Positions 1 to 12,814 of a stretch of DNA of 64,000 nt are shown piece after piece. The stretch is from Chinchilla lanigera. Lineage: Eukaryota > Chordata > Mammalia > Rodentia > Chinchillidae. Position 1 is the first letter of the stretch, and each line of letters starts with the position of its first letter. The translations under genes were made by a program, and so were the position numbers. The notes under the pieces are model-generated. The model had not been told where the DNA came from. It made no database searches and saw nothing but the letters and a program-made list of their open reading frames with translations. Where the stretch lies: the NCBI RefSeq assembly GCF_000276665.1, contig NW_004955433.1, positions 18,506,143 through 18,570,142 of the forward strand, given 5' to 3'.

Positions 1-1828
1 AACTAACAGCTCCTTACAGCTTGCACCAGCTCCCAACAACCTTTCTCAACTCCCAGCAGCCCAATTTCTTCTCCAGTACTGCCTCTTATGGCGGTGGCAA
101 CAGTATTTAGGTGGGCCTCCCACCTTACTCACCTAGCACCACGTTTACTCAGTTCAGCTGGGGATTATAAAGTGACCACCAGTTGTCAACCCACTACATC
201 AGGATTGAGGACCACATTTTTCACTTTATCTACCAGCTTAAATTTACTCGGCACATGCTAGTATTCATATCATTGAAGAGATATCTCCCCCATATGACAA
301 AATTGATGCATTTATTTCAAAACAATAACTGGATATCACAAAATAAATCCCATTAAAATATTACCTTGGTGCAAGGAACTTTGCCTTCTTTGTGCAAGGA
401 ACTTTATTCAGAGGTAGAGATATTCAGGGCCCTACAATCATGCCCTATGCTGACTAAAATTTGCCAAACATATTCTTCTAATTAAATTTTTATCCTTTTA
501 TATTCATCTAATTATAAAACCTAAGTAAACACTGTAGAAAAACTTTTCTAAACTAAGTGGAAGGTTACATTATATTATTGGGGAAAAGATTGTCATAGTC
601 AAGGATAAATGTTATTTAACATTTTATGTAATGTTCATTTAAGTAAGTTCAACAGTTGTTGCTACAATCATTAACCCAAGTGAAAGTAGTTGACACACAT
701 TTTACATCCATGTTTTACTTAATTCAATTACCAGTGTCTGAAGGAGGCAAAAATTTATTGTTTATCTACATTAGTTGAAAATATCTGGAATCAGGAACTC
801 CTCAAACTACCATTTAGCAAAAAACAAAGCAAAACAAAACAAAGGGTACCCATTTAAATTAGAATTTAGTGTAAAACAGAATAAGAATTTAGTGCACGCA
901 TGCATGTTCCATGTTATATTTGGAACATTTTTATTGTAAAATAAACAAAAAAATTCAATATTTATCTTAAACTGAAACTTAACTGTGATTCCTCTATTTC
1001 ATGATAAATCTAAGAAAATTAAATTACTATAGAATTTAAATAATATTTATTTTTATTTTGAGCCCAGCATATTTTCTAACATGCCACACTGACTTAGGAT
1101 AGTGACCTTAAACCAGGAAACCTCTCAGCTACAAGAATATCATAAATCATTATCTATAATTTACATAATAAGAAAACATTGACTTACTACTCTATATACA
1201 ATGCAGAACTAAAGATGTGGCACTGACCCTCTTTTAAAGTGACTCTTACAAGTTATGATCTGATTATAGTTTTTATCTCTAGCTATCTTGGCTGTGTATT
1301 TCATTCTTAATAAAAAATATAACTGGTTAAATAAAGCAGAACTTTACTAAAACTGTTAAAATCCACAAAAAATAATCACAATTACCTTAATGCTAGCATT
1401 TTTGTGATAAACATTATTATTTATTAAATCAATTCATTTGCTTTTACTTTAATATATTTTATTGATATTTTAGGGGACCATGTTACAACCTAAAATAAAC
1501 GACAAAACTGTTCCCTTCTATTGGTGTATGTTACTCATATTTCACAGTTATGTTTCCTTTGTTAGAAAAGTCTATTTTAAGTGAAACACTTAAAGTGCTG
1601 TTCCTAGGACACCATCTTTATTGTGTAATAAAGGGTTCTTCTCATCTTTCACACAACTTTTTCATCTTTATATGTGTCATTTCATTTAATATCAAGATGC
1701 AAACCATTGTATCTACAAAATATACCTTGATTCATAGCATCAGCATTAAACACAAAGCAGTATTTTTAATGAGACAGTACAACAGACAAGACAGATCACT
1801 TACCTCTGCTGCCTGTCTATGATTTCTC
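1..1828. other. Unassigned AT-rich DNA
   Basis: I see no gene and no repeat that I can name. The first 230 bases are less AT-rich than the rest and could be the edge of an LTR or other repeat cut by the window start, but nothing in them allows a family call. The remainder is AT-rich with short A and T runs. The one open frame here (1550-1822, 90 codons) has no recognisable domain and is treated as chance. Confidence 0.5.
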
Positions 1829-1915
1829 ACTGTGTGCTTTTGGCAAGTTTTTCAGCTTCTCTAATCCTTAGATTTTTCATATATGAAATAAACAAAGACA
1901 ATACTTAGGAGAGAT
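1829..1915 (+). repeat. MIR SINE relic (probable)
   Basis: The order of short motifs (GGCAAGTTTTTCAGCTTCTC, then a TTTTTCATATATGAAAT block) follows the central and 3' part of the ancient tRNA-derived MIR SINE, where the consensus reads roughly GGCAAGTTACTTAACCTCTC then TTTCCTCATCTGTAAAAT. Divergence is heavy, as expected for a mammal-wide relic. Limits are approximate. Confidence 0.45.
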
Positions 1916-2042
1916 TATTTCTTACATTCCTTGCAACAATCCCAAAGGCAAAATACCTAGGACGTACTGTCTAGATAGGATTATGATTACCCCTATCTGC
2001 ATTATATGGAAAAAGCTTTATTCTTTTCCAAGAAATGCAGGG

Positions 2043-3117
2043 TTTTTTTTTTAAAGAAAAAGAAACAAAGTTTCAAAGCAAAATAATAGGAGAGTAATAA
2101 TAGTTAATACATTGAGTATTATTATCTTCAAACTGATAACAGAGTTGATGTAGGCATGAAAAATTGTCCAAATGATATTAGCTCAAACCTTTCTTTACAA
2201 TGAACTAATTGAAACTAATAGTATAACTATTTTAACTATCTTATGTTATTTTCCTTTCCTTTCTTTCTCCTTTCCAACCTCTCAGTTTCTCTTTCCTTTT
2301 GAACAATTTCTTCCAATTTCTCAATATCTATTGTACATTTTGGACCTTATTTACCCCTTGGCTTCTCACATCAGGGAGACAATATAGTGTTTACACATGT
2401 GAGTCTGACTTATTACATTTATGTGTATGTCCTCAAGTTGCATCCATTTACCTATAAGAGTCTCAAGTTTATCTTTCTTTTTGGTGGAGTAGTACTAAAC
2501 TGTATACAAAGACCATATCTTTTTTATCCACTCTTTGGTTGATGGGCATTTGGGTTATTTCCCAGAGTTAGTTATTACAAATTGAGCTGCTATAAACATT
2601 AGTGCACACATATCACTGTGGTATGATGTTTTTAATTCCTCCAGGAAGGTACCCAGAAGGGGAATAGCTGGGTCAAATGGGATCTCTAGTCCCAGGTTTT
2701 TGAGGATTCTCCACACTGATCTCCACAGTAGTTGCAACAATCTACACACCTACCAACAGGGGAAAGAGTCCTTTTTTCCCCACAGCCCTACCAGCATTTG
2801 TTATTGGTTGATTTCTTGACAATCGTCATTTTTTCTGGAGTGAGAAAAAAACTCAGTGTTGTTTTAATTTGCATATCTCAAATGACCAGTGATGTTGAGC
2901 ATTTTTCATATATTTATTTCCTATGTGTATTTCTTCATCTGAGAAGTGCATATTCATCTCAGATGCTCATTTTATGATTGAGTCTTTAATTTGTAGGGGT
3001 CTGATTTTTTTCAATTCTTTATATGTTCTAGATATAAGTGCTTTGTCTGAGGCACAATTGGCTATAATTTATTCCCACTCTGTGTGCATTGTCTTTTCAC
3101 TCTGTAGTCCCGAGACA
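2043..3117 (-). mobile_element. LINE-1 3' end (end of ORF2 plus 3' UTR), reverse
   Basis: The block begins with a T run (the A tail read in reverse) and continues through a 3' UTR with a pyrimidine-rich stretch near 2250-2310. It then enters the last part of ORF2. Segments such as GATGGGCATTTGGGTTATTT (2541-2560) and GCTGCTATAAACATT are the reverse complement of the conserved L1 ORF2 3' region. The 3' UTR matches those at 41.35 kb and 59.3 kb, so the three belong to one L1 lineage. The element is 5'-truncated near 3117, and stops and frameshifts break the frame. Confidence 0.85.
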
Positions 3118-3129
3118 CTTATCTAACTC

Positions 3130-3255
3130 CTCCTCCCTATCATGCAGATAGACAAACTGATGTGATGAATGAGGATTAAGTATTTTCTGGTAAGTGCTCA
3201 GTAAACAGCAGATATTACATCATTTACAGAGAAGATAAGTCCATCTTATCCAGAA
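3130..3255 (+). repeat. MIR-like relic (weak)
   Basis: A GTAAGTGCTCAGTAAACAGC segment resembles the 3' part of MIR (consensus about GTAAGCGCTCAATAAATG). Only this short stretch supports the call. Confidence 0.3.
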
Positions 3256-5514
3256 GCCTTGAGATCACAGCGTTTCCACTATTTTTTTATCAGCTGTTTT
3301 CATCACTAACTGCCACTCACAAGCTTTGCCAGAAATGTAGTGAAGTAAGATAATATAGATAATGTATTCTATGTGGAAAATGTACTAAAGAAACCACAAA
3401 TTCCATCCAAACCCTGCACTATCATTCCAACTCCAGATAATATTCATATCAATCACAATCTGTACAGGATTACCCCCCTTTAAAGGATGCAGACATCTAA
3501 TAATTTGGGCAAATAGCATTTAGAACGGGTCAGCAGCAGATAGTGTTGTCAGTAGGCAAAGGTACACCATAGAAAATCTCTACATAGACACATTAGGTGT
3601 GGTTGTGACAACCATCTCACCTGCAGTGGAATTCAGCAAGCAAAAAACACTTGTGAAGATCAAAATGCTAATCAGAGCTTGCAGGAAAAGTTAGTTGTTC
3701 CCAGCTGTTGTTCCCAGGTTGCTTGGAGCAGCTGTATAGGATATATTAACACCTACTCTTGATTTTATTGCCTACGTAAGTGATCAGAAAATGGCAAGAA
3801 ATAAATAAAATAAATAAATAAAAGGAAATTGAGATTGTACAAACAGGAGAATTAGCAAAATTACTCCTACAAAGCTCTAAATTCCCAAAAGACATCGAGG
3901 TGTAAAGAAAAGACCTTGGAGGAAACCAGACTCAGTAGAGTTCAAACTTCAATGAGTTCAGTCCTCAATCGTAGCCTTGGTAGTTTAGGCAGCTTCTATA
4001 AACAGGAGATCTTAAAACTATAACAAATATTTACAAGAGTAAAAAGCAATTCGTGCACATATAGTAGAGATTTTATAATCTGAATGATGAATTATTTCAA
4101 ACATAGCATTTTTAAAACTATAACTATTGTCCTCAGGGCAGTAGTATATTATTTTTGAGGTTGTGTTATATAAAGAATGTTATTCTTTCTAAAGTACTCT
4201 CTATATCCAGTTCCTAATGCTTTGGGTCTTTCCTTCTTTCCTGCATTGGTAATTCTGGAAGAATCCAGTTTTCGTGCTGTGAGTAGCTCTGTGGGGAAGA
4301 AAAATGGGGCATTCTTCCAGTCATCAGGGAAATATCTCTCTTGCCATCAGCAGGCACATGTCCAGGATTAGAAGCAAAATTTTTCACCGCAGTCAAGTTT
4401 TAAATGACTTTTTCCCTCACGAGCAGCCTGGCTGTAACCTCGTGAGCAGTCCAACTGTCCACAACTGAACTGCTGCTCAACTCCTCACTAAGCAGTATTG
4501 GCCATATGCTCTTCAGTGAAAGCACTAGTAAGTCTAGGCTTCCCTTGAGGGAAGGAGATGTGCAGGACCTGGGACTTCAAGATAAAGAAATTATTTAGAG
4601 ATGGGCTACCATGGTATAGTACCTGTAAAATGTAAGATCAGTTCAAAAAAGTCATCTTTAATCTAAAGTCACTGATTTTGTCTTAATATGAAAAATGCCT
4701 GTAAGTAGTTTTAATTATTTAAGTTTTTAAATGAAGTGCTAAATTTACAATTAACAGTGAGTGACTCTTAAGTCTTATCTTTTCTTCCTTAAAACTCAAT
4801 GTTCCTCAATATTTATATATTTCATTATCCACTCATTTAAACTATAGTGATACATTCAGCAACCTTAACCCACTCATTCTCTACACCTAAAGAAAAAATT
4901 AATATTCTTTTTTCTTGAATGATTGTAAGGAAAAGTCACTAGTATTCTAAAGCACACTTTTAGGATGAAAACAGTGAGTACTATATTAAAAATCATAATT
5001 TTAACAATAATTTGTTGTTTTCATCTACAAATAAATCTTCACCTCATAATATAGTTTCCTTTTATCATAAAGATAAAGATGGTTATTACACACTTCAATT
5101 TTAAAATTCAAATCTAGATGGGTGGGTCTTTATGCTATGATTTCCTTTGTGGAAGAATTATTCATAAGGAAAAGAGCTTCTCAGATGCTGGTACAGAAGA
5201 TCTCAATATCATCACGGTGCCAATGCACTTTCTTCCCTACAATTATATTGTTATTTATGTCAAGAAAAAGCAACATCATTTTTCTGAATCATTTAAACCA
5301 TCATATGGGGTTACCTATTGACTACATTCTCATGTACTTTTGAAATCCAATCAATCAGCAAATTTTTCTGACTTCAATTTCTATATATTATTTACTCTTT
5401 AGTTTATCTTTACTCCTTGTGTGCTACTTGCTCAGAAAAAAAAGGTAATTGTAGAATGAACTATACAGAAAATTCTAGAATAATTTTCTTTTCTCTAATT
5501 CCTTTATCTTTAAG
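3256..5514. other. Unassigned AT-rich DNA
   Basis: No gene and no confidently named repeat. It contains a small AAATA/AAAT microsatellite at about 3801-3822. Open frames at 4177-4396 and 5118-5343 overlap each other in different frames or strands, are under 75 codons, and show no domain. Confidence 0.5.
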
Positions 5515-5519
5515 CCAAT

Positions 5520-5954
5520 TGGTATGACTTGTGTGTAGATGTCCCCCCAAAGTCTCATACAGTCATAGATGGCACTTTTTCAGAGGTAGTTGAGTCTAGA
5601 GTATGTATTGATTCACAGTGTAATGCTAGGATTAAGGGTAATAGGATTAAGGGTGGGTGACTATTAAATCAGTCTACTGATTGGTTTGGCACTGCCCTAA
5701 TCCCAGTAGTCTGGAGAAAATACAAGGGACAGAAAGAGCTTTATCTTGCCTTTCCTTGCTTTTGCTGTCTTCCCAATGCAATGAATTGTTCTCCTCCATG
5801 ATGCCCGACTTCTGTGTGCCATTCTGCATTCTGCCTTGGAGCCAGCCAATTATGGACTGAAAACTCTGCAAACTGCAAGCAAAATCAACCTTTCCCCTTT
5901 TAACTTTGGGTGTCAGGTATTTTTGTCTCAGCAACAAGAAAATTAACTAAGACA
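5520..5954 (+). repeat. 5' LTR of the MaLR element
   Basis: 435 bp, TG...CA ends. Its 3' part (AACCTTTCCCCTTTTAACTT, then a TTTTGTCTCAGCAACAAG block) is the typical MaLR LTR end and is repeated in the 3' copy at about 7810-7855. An LTR of this kind would once have carried promoter and polyadenylation signals. Short frames crossing it on the minus strand (5674-5937, 5900-6205) are chance. Confidence 0.85.
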
Positions 5955-7448
5955 GAATTTAGTACCAGAGAAGTGGGGTGGTTTCTGTGTCTATTTCTGT
6001 CCGTCTGCTTTAGTGGCCTTTGGAGATAATTTGTGGGAAGAGTTAGGAAAGGTTCAGAGATGCCAGCTGAAAAAGTAGAGCTGGAAGAACTTATGCTATA
6101 CATGATGGAAGATTCTGGTCCAATCTCAGAGGACCAGAAGGCTAACATAAATCCTGCCAATAAATACCAGTCTTGAGGAGTTTCTGCTGTGAAGTAGGGC
6201 TGCATTGCCTGTTGGACTCAAGACAATGTGCGCTATATGTTGTCAGAAAGTTTATCTGTTTTCTCCTGCCCAAAGACTTTGCCTGAGACTGAGATTAAGG
6301 GTAGTAGAATAATTCATCTTGGAAAAAAAAATTTGAAATAGTCTAATGTTGAGGCAGTGGTATGGCTCCTGTTGGGGGCTTCTAGCTAGATTTCTGTTGA
6401 GAATCAAGCACAAAGAGCCCAGCAGAAAAATTCAAAACACTGGGAGTTTGGCCAGAAACGAAGCTCCAGGAAAGTTGTAGGGCCTGCAAAGATGGAACAG
6501 AAAAATTGGCTGTTGAAAAGACTAGCAAGAAGAACTCATGTATTTTAGAAGAAGACAACAAAAAAGATAACCTAATGACATAAAAACAACCAACAGGGCT
6601 CTAGTCTTTGCACCCTCAGAGTTGCAAAGGAGGAATAGTTTTCTTTGAGAAGAAAGGCCCAGAGTACAAAGTTCCAAAATGTTGGTGACCTACAGAGGTT
6701 TTTCCTCCAGATTGGATTCTAAGTGTCCAGTGATCTGGCATTGAATCACTTCAGCTGAGAGAGAAAGTCCTGGCTATTGCCCAGCTGGCAGCAGACCTTA
6801 GCTTCATCCACTTGGTGGTGGTTTTAGGTTCATGCAGAATGCAAAAAGTTGTGGGATCAGGAGACCTTCCACCCAGATTTTAAAAGATGTGGGAGGTCAG
6901 GCAATGACTCCTGAGAGGGTAGTGTGTGAAGCTGTGAGTGTGAAGCCAAAGGTGCAGTGGAGACACCAGAAGTGTGAGGAAGACAGGAAAGAGTCTGAGG
7001 AAAAGTGCTGGGAAAGAGCAGAGCAGGCCCCAGAGAAATGCCATGGTAGCTACAACTACTGGTAGAAGCCATTGGAGCTATCGCGATTCAAGTCCTTTGG
7101 AGTTCATATCTTGCTACAGGTTCTTTAGGAGGCTCGACATGGAGATACAGGACTTAAAATTTATTCTCCTGGATTTTAGAATTGCTTTGGTTCCATTCAT
7201 TTGTTTCGCTCTGCTTTTATCATTTGGAATGGTAATGTTTACCTTGCACCACTGTATGTTGGAAATGTTTAAGTTTCATTTTATTTGCCCAGGGTCTCAC
7301 AGCTAAGACTTTTCCTTAAATTTCAGAGATTTGGGATTTGGCTTTCTTGGCAATGCTGAAACTTTTAGGACTTTGGCAACTAAAAGATGGACTAAATGGC
7401 CTTTGCATAAAGAGATGTGTATAAGTATTTGGGGGGGCTGGGGAAAAA
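5955..7448 (+). mobile_element. MaLR internal region (non-coding)
   Basis: About 1.49 kb between the two LTRs. MaLR internal regions are usually of this length and do not encode working proteins. The frames 6832-7065 (plus), 6857-7072 (minus) and 6974-7306 (plus) overlap each other and have no gag or pol motif that I can see. The region ends in the purine-rich tract GGGGGGGCTGGGGAAAAA, the expected plus-strand primer site. Confidence 0.8.
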
Positions 7449-7873
7449 TGTTATAGCTTGAGTCTAGATGTCCCTCAAAACGCTTGTTTGGTCATTGGTG
7501 GGACTTTCTCAGAGGTGGTTGAATCTAGTGTTTGATTAATTCATTGTTCAATGCTAGGATTAATGGTGCTAGAAGTAAGGCTGGTGATTACTAAATCAGG
7601 CCATTGATTGGTTTGGCCATGTTCTAATCCAAGTAGCTTGGATACAATGTAAAGGACAAAAAGAGGTTTGTCTACCCTCCTGGCTTGCTTTTGCTTTCTT
7701 GTACTTGCCATGAACTGATTCTCTTCTGAGTTTACCCTCTGCTAAGCCACCCTGTCTTGGAACTAACTGGTTATGTATTGAACCATTTTCACACTGTGAG
7801 CTAAATAAACCTTTTCCCCTTTAACTTTGGTGTCAGACATTTTGTCTCAGCAATGACAGAAAAGAAACTAACA
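7449..7873 (+). repeat. 3' LTR of the MaLR element
   Basis: 425 bp and homologous along its whole length to the LTR at 5520-5954. It contains CTAAATAAACCTTTTCCCCT, an AATAAA polyadenylation signal near the expected position. The right end ...ACTAACA is followed by CCAAA, the partner of CCAAT at the left end. Confidence 0.85.
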
Positions 7874-8207
7874 CCAAACACCATAAGGATACCAGGTAAA
7901 TCATTCTACACTACTAGTTGATAAAACTCTCTGCCTGGGTTGAAAACAAACAAACAAAAAACTAGAAAAATAAAACAGTAACAAATTTTAGCACCCATCA
8001 AGTCAAAATCCCTATATGAAATGCAAAACAGTACAAATTCTCTTCTTAGACTCTCTCTCCAGTTTCATAATGCAATACTCTGCACTGACCATGCATACAC
8101 TTATCACATACACACACCCTTGTACACGTACATGTCCTGCTTTATGCTAAAGCAAAACTAAGCTACTTTTAGTTTGCTGAATTCACTACACTGTCATGTC
8201 TTAATTT

Positions 8208-8307
8208 TTTTTTCCCTTTTTGGTTTTTCTCCAGTTCCAGGAATTGAACTCACAACCTTGTGCTTGTGAGGCAGGCACTTTGCCGCTGAGCTAGATCCCC
8301 AGCCCGA
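8208..8307 (-). mobile_element. ID-type SINE (reverse)
   Basis: Read in reverse, it gives GGGCTGGGGATCTAGCTCAG, which includes the pol III A-box region, then a B-box-like GTGAGTTCAATTCCTGGAAC and an A-rich tail. This is a tRNA-derived ID SINE. The target-site duplication is GTCATGTCTTAATTT at 8193-8207 and GTCATATCTTAATTT at 8308-8322 (one mismatch), which supports the limits. Confidence 0.9.
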
Positions 8308-8977
8308 GTCATATCTTAATTTGTATGGGCGTGTTGTTTACAATAGCTAAGATGTCATACACCCTTTCTTTTGGGTAAACTTGAATTATTTCTTCAAAAC
8401 TCTACTCTAATATTCCTAAGTATTTGTGGACTCCTTCTTCAGTCTAGAAATACTTAATATCTCCTTCCTCATTGCTAATTCTGTATTTCATAGACATATA
8501 TTGTTTTTTAAGCCTATCCAATGGAAATGTATCCGGTCTAAGTCAACCTACACACCAAAAATTGAGTATTTGGGGGTTAATAAAATATTTTGCCTTACTT
8601 GAATTTATGAATCTTAGATGTTTATACAAACCTTAGTGTTAGCTCATCCATAGGAAACTGTAGCCATCAAATTTTTAAAAGGTCAATTATTATTTCTTTC
8701 ATGTGGATTAACGTAACACTTGATCAGTTCTGCCTTCATGACACAGCAGAGATATATTATCTGGAAAAGAGAAGAAACATCACTTGTAGAAGAGCTGGAA
8801 AGTGTTTTTAATATTTAATGTATCATTTTTCAGAGAAAAAATTTAAAAGGGAGCTATTAAAATCAATAAGCATAGGTAATCTAGAGTTATATTTCAGCAA
8901 ATTACATTTTTAACTATTTTAAAATAAATACATATTTAAATATATTTCCTTTTAGATTGGAGACTATGCTAGTTTTC

Positions 8978-9525
8978 TGTTCTTATGACAAAACAACTAA
9001 GAAAATCAGTTTACAGAAGGAAAGGTTTATTTTGCCTGGCAGTTTCAAAGTACCAGCCTAGTGAGCTCTGAACTCGTGGTGCTGAGGAACAGAGTGGTCA
9101 GTGTGTGTTATGGAGGCAGCTGCTCACCTCCTGATGGTAAGAAGGAGGATAAAGAGAAGGAGAAGAGGGAGGTTGAGGAGAGACAGAGACAGAGACAGAT
9201 AGAGACAGAGATACAGAGACTCAGAAAGATCCAGGGACACCCAGAGAGACTCAAATAGGAAAAGATAGGCTATAGAAGGCTATAGTTGAACTACATCCTA
9301 CCTTGAATTTTGCCCCAATGACCTGTTTCCTTCAACTTGGTCCTTTCTACTAATGATTCCACCATTTTCCAGTAGCCTAGTCAGCTATAAATCAAGCAAA
9401 GCATTAATCCATTGATTAGAGCATTCATGGTCAATTCACCTCTAAAGGATTCTCATTCTGCTGCACTGGGGACAAGCCATTATCTCAAGAGATTTGGGGG
9501 TCATTTCGTTGTGAACCTAAACAGG
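8978..9525 (-). mobile_element. MaLR-type LTR, reverse
   Basis: Starts with TTTTCTGTTCTTATGACAAA and GAAAGGTTTATTTTGCCTGG, the reverse complement of a MaLR LTR 3' end. It ends near GATTTGGGGGTCATTT, the reverse of the usual GGTTT...CCCC start. A purine-rich GACAGA stretch lies at about 9180-9212. The frame 9061-9258 (EERQRQRQIETEIQR region) is only a translation of this simple sequence. No clear target duplication was found, so the ends are approximate. Confidence 0.7.
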
Positions 9526-12500
9526 AGCCTGAAAGAAATTAGTGGACTATTCAAAGATAAAATGTGTAAGTGTACAGTTAGTGTGTCTATGTATGTATGT
9601 GTGCATAGAAGTGCATGGGTGCGTATTACGTTTTCAGCAAGAAAATGAATAGCCACATGGAAGCTCTACTTAAAAGTATATACTGCACTTTTCTGTTGAT
9701 GGAAAATGATCAATATGAAGCATAGATTTACTTTTTAGTAAATGTTTGAAATGTAAAGATGAAAACATTATTTACTTTTAAAACATTTATTTACTTGCAG
9801 AATTCAGTTGAGTAGACAAAATGAAAAAGATAACTAAAGTCCCTTCAACGGATACTTGAATTAATGGTTTCCAGGCATTTGCATGGTGATCACATGAGAT
9901 GCTTTCTTGCAATGCTCACTTTGAGAAGCTCAAACACTGATTATTCTTAAAACTGCTGTATGGAAAATTCTACTGATATTCTGAGATACTTCAAATGATG
10001 CTGATTGCTTATCTAAGGAGAATTAGCCAATATCAATATTATCTAAGCTTACATCTGTAAATATCACTATTGATGTGTGCATATAAATATACAAATGAAG
10101 GAAATATTAAATATAATGAAAGTCTTAGGATTTATACCTTTTCTATTGGGAAATCAAGAGACGTACAGCCTGGTAGTCCATCCTCCTACAAAGTAGCCAG
10201 TCCTGTCATCGGGATGAGATAATTTATTGTGTTAAGAAGATAAACTTAGAACTATTCTTTCTCATTGCATCAAGCCATTTGGTTGCTCATCCATCCATAA
10301 ACTGCCTAGCAAATGCTCTCTCCACCCTCCCTCTCTTCCTGGGGAGATGTTCACTGTGATTAAAATTTTCCCAAATACCTCAGCTCCTCCTATCCCTGAG
10401 GAATGCCAGTATTTGTCCATGTATCCAAATCAATTTGTCTTTGTTAAACCTGCAGGGGACATGTCTTACTGTGACTCACTTTCCTGATGCTTGGGCTTTT
10501 TCCAAATATGTGACACAGATTCAATATTTCTGAAATGAAGGATGCATGTTGGCCATAGTTTACAGTGAATTTTTTTCATTTTTTTGCCATTGGGTTCCTT
10601 TAAAGGCTCAAGAATCACTTTGATGCTGATGGTTCATGTTTTTATTTATCCAATAAACACTGAGAACCTAATATCTTTGGGGAATGGCATTGAACCTGTG
10701 GGCAAAACCAGCAAAATGAATAAAATGTGCTCCACGACCTGCAGAAGCTCTTACTCCTATGACTAAAACAGGTCATTTATTGGTTCTCTAGGGCTTAATA
10801 ACATATTAACCTAGAAGACAGTGGGCATTTAATAACTGTTGGGTAAGTTAATAAAGTTTTACAATAGAACCACCATGATACTACTATAGAAAACTAGAAG
10901 TTTTATTAATTTTAATGTTGAAAATAGAAAACATTTCCTTTCTGCAGTTCTTTAAATACTGGAATCTGGCTTACCTTCAAGGCTCACCTTAATTATAAAT
11001 GGGGGAATGAAAAATCCAAGCAGAAGTGTTATGCTTGAAGAAAGTAAAAAAAGAAGTTGAAAAGGGCAGTAAAATGATAAATTTGGGACATGATGAACAG
11101 ATTGTAGGATTAGGGGTGTGGGGGATATCAGGCTAAGTTAGGCCAAATATAGAATCATGAGATAAAGACAGATTGAGGAAGATAGTTAGTGACAATTAAA
11201 TAACACATTGCCTAACTAAAAAAAAAATCATTGAAAACATAAGCATCTTATTTCCTTTTGATGAAAGTGCAGCAAAAGTTTAAGAGACTAGAAATAAAAA
11301 GATATGGAAGAAGTCCAGTTTCTGGATTCTATATAGGATGAAATATATGTCATTTGAAAAAAATGTCCCATCATGATCATTGTATTTTCATTTTCTCTTG
11401 ATAACCTGTCTTTGTAAAATGGTTATTAACCTTAAAAATTTTACACCTAACTGGAGAACAATGCAATTTTTGGGTTTGCAATCTGTTCCATGTAAATTTT
11501 ATGTTATTTTTTGTAACTGCCTTGTGAAATATAAATTTTTAAAAAATTGTGGACTAGGATTCCTGTGACATAGCTCCAGTTTAAAGTCTACAACCTAAAA
11601 ATTCTAGAACTTGGGGAGATTGTTTTTATTATCTGAGATCCATTTCTAAATAGAAATTAGTTAACTGACCCCTCTAAGTCTCCACTGGATTTAGTCTATT
11701 CATCTAGGAGCTTTTGATATATTTATATATTTCAAAAAAAAAAAAAAAGACACTCAGCATGCAAAGTGTCTTAATTTCTTTAGCAGTTAATGTTTTGCAC
11801 TATCATTGTTGGTGTCCTGTTCTGAGACTTTTGTATTTTGCAGAGTTTTAAGTGTCCCCTTGCTGATCATATGTACTGTATAGTTAATGATGCAGTAGGA
11901 AAAATGCGGTAGAATTGATTCCTATGTTCCAGATTTCAGATCAATTTATCTTCAGCTTTCTCCAAATATGTTCAATTCAATCGTTTTGTTGTTATCATTG
12001 TTAAAAAGTGGATGAATGGATGTGTCATTTCCATTCCTGAATAAGTAATCTTTGAGGAAGGACAGTAAATCAGGTAAATGGTGTTCAAAACAGCTCTGCC
12101 TACACAAAATCTGCAGAAAGTAAAAAATGATCACTCAGTAGCTTCAGTGGTGGAAGCTTGCATTAGAAGAAAATTAGATATATTGATCATTAATCTTCAG
12201 CATGTTTGTTTTATCTTTAGAAAGATTTTAAAGTCTCCTTGCTGTATCACATATGTAATATTTACACAGAACATTTTGAATTAACCATTTGTGATGGCTG
12301 TGGTTACTCCACAGTTATTTCTAGAAGCTAAAACAAAATTTTCAGTGGTTCAAAAAGGTGAAATAACTTGCCTCACTCTTCAGAATATATATATATATAT
12401 GTATATATATATGCATATATATATTTATAAAATCATCTAAGACTAGAGTTTACAAGGAGAGATCCCATTAAAGAAATTAGTCTGTCTTTCTTCATAGAGA

Positions 12501-12814
12501 GATCTAGTTGATCGCACTGATTTGAACTTTCTCTTGTGAATAGGTTGAAAAATCAAATTATTTGGGCCTGAACTTTTAAGCTGTGTTCACATTTGGAGCA
12601 GATATGTGAAGAAAGGAATCATTTAGATAAAATTTATGCATTTAAATATATGACATATAGGAGGAGATAATTTGTAATCAGCATATTCAAAAAAGGTACT
12701 TCTACCTAGCATTCCTTTCATGCTCCAACTTTGCAGGTGCTTCTGTTTTGTTGAAATCACGAACACTCCATATCTTTTAAGTATAATCTTTGCTTTAGTT
12801 TTCACTGTAGATGT
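9526..12814. other. Unassigned AT-rich DNA with minor relics
   Basis: No gene seen. A stretch near 10630-10745 (TTTATTTATCCAATAAACAC onward) resembles an ancient L2/MIR-type relic but is too short to call. There is an A run at about 11735-11748. Small open frames (10584-10766, 11380-11568, 11952-12284, 12623-12805) are 60-68 codons, AT-rich and without domains. Confidence 0.5.
12384..12425. repeat. (TA)n microsatellite, interrupted
   Basis: Alternating TA tract broken by single TG and GC steps. Confidence 0.9.

Larger units (their letters stand above)
5520..7873 (+). mobile_element. Near-complete MaLR-type LTR retroelement
   Basis: Two related LTRs in the same orientation (5520-5954 and 7449-7873) flank about 1.5 kb of internal DNA. 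This is the classic size and layout of a non-autonomous ERVL-MaLR element, which lacks its own pol and moves with proteins supplied in trans. Both LTRs start with TG and end with CA. The flanking pentamers, CCAAT at 5515-5519 and CCAAA at 7874-7878, are a decayed 5-bp target-site duplication. Just after the 5' LTR lies a primer-binding-like stretch (TTAGTACCAGAGAAGTGGGG), and just before the 3' LTR a polypurine tract (7430-7448). By eye the LTRs differ at roughly one position in five, so the insertion is old. No retroviral protein is encoded. Confidence 0.85.

Noticed and set aside
6832..7306. Overlapping frames of 71-110 codons inside the MaLR
   Set aside because: MaLR internal regions are non-coding; no gag or pol motif is seen and the frames overlap on both strands.
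9061..9258. Charged Glu/Arg/Gln-rich 65-codon frame
   Set aside because: It translates a GACAGA/AGGAG purine tract within a reverse LTR.
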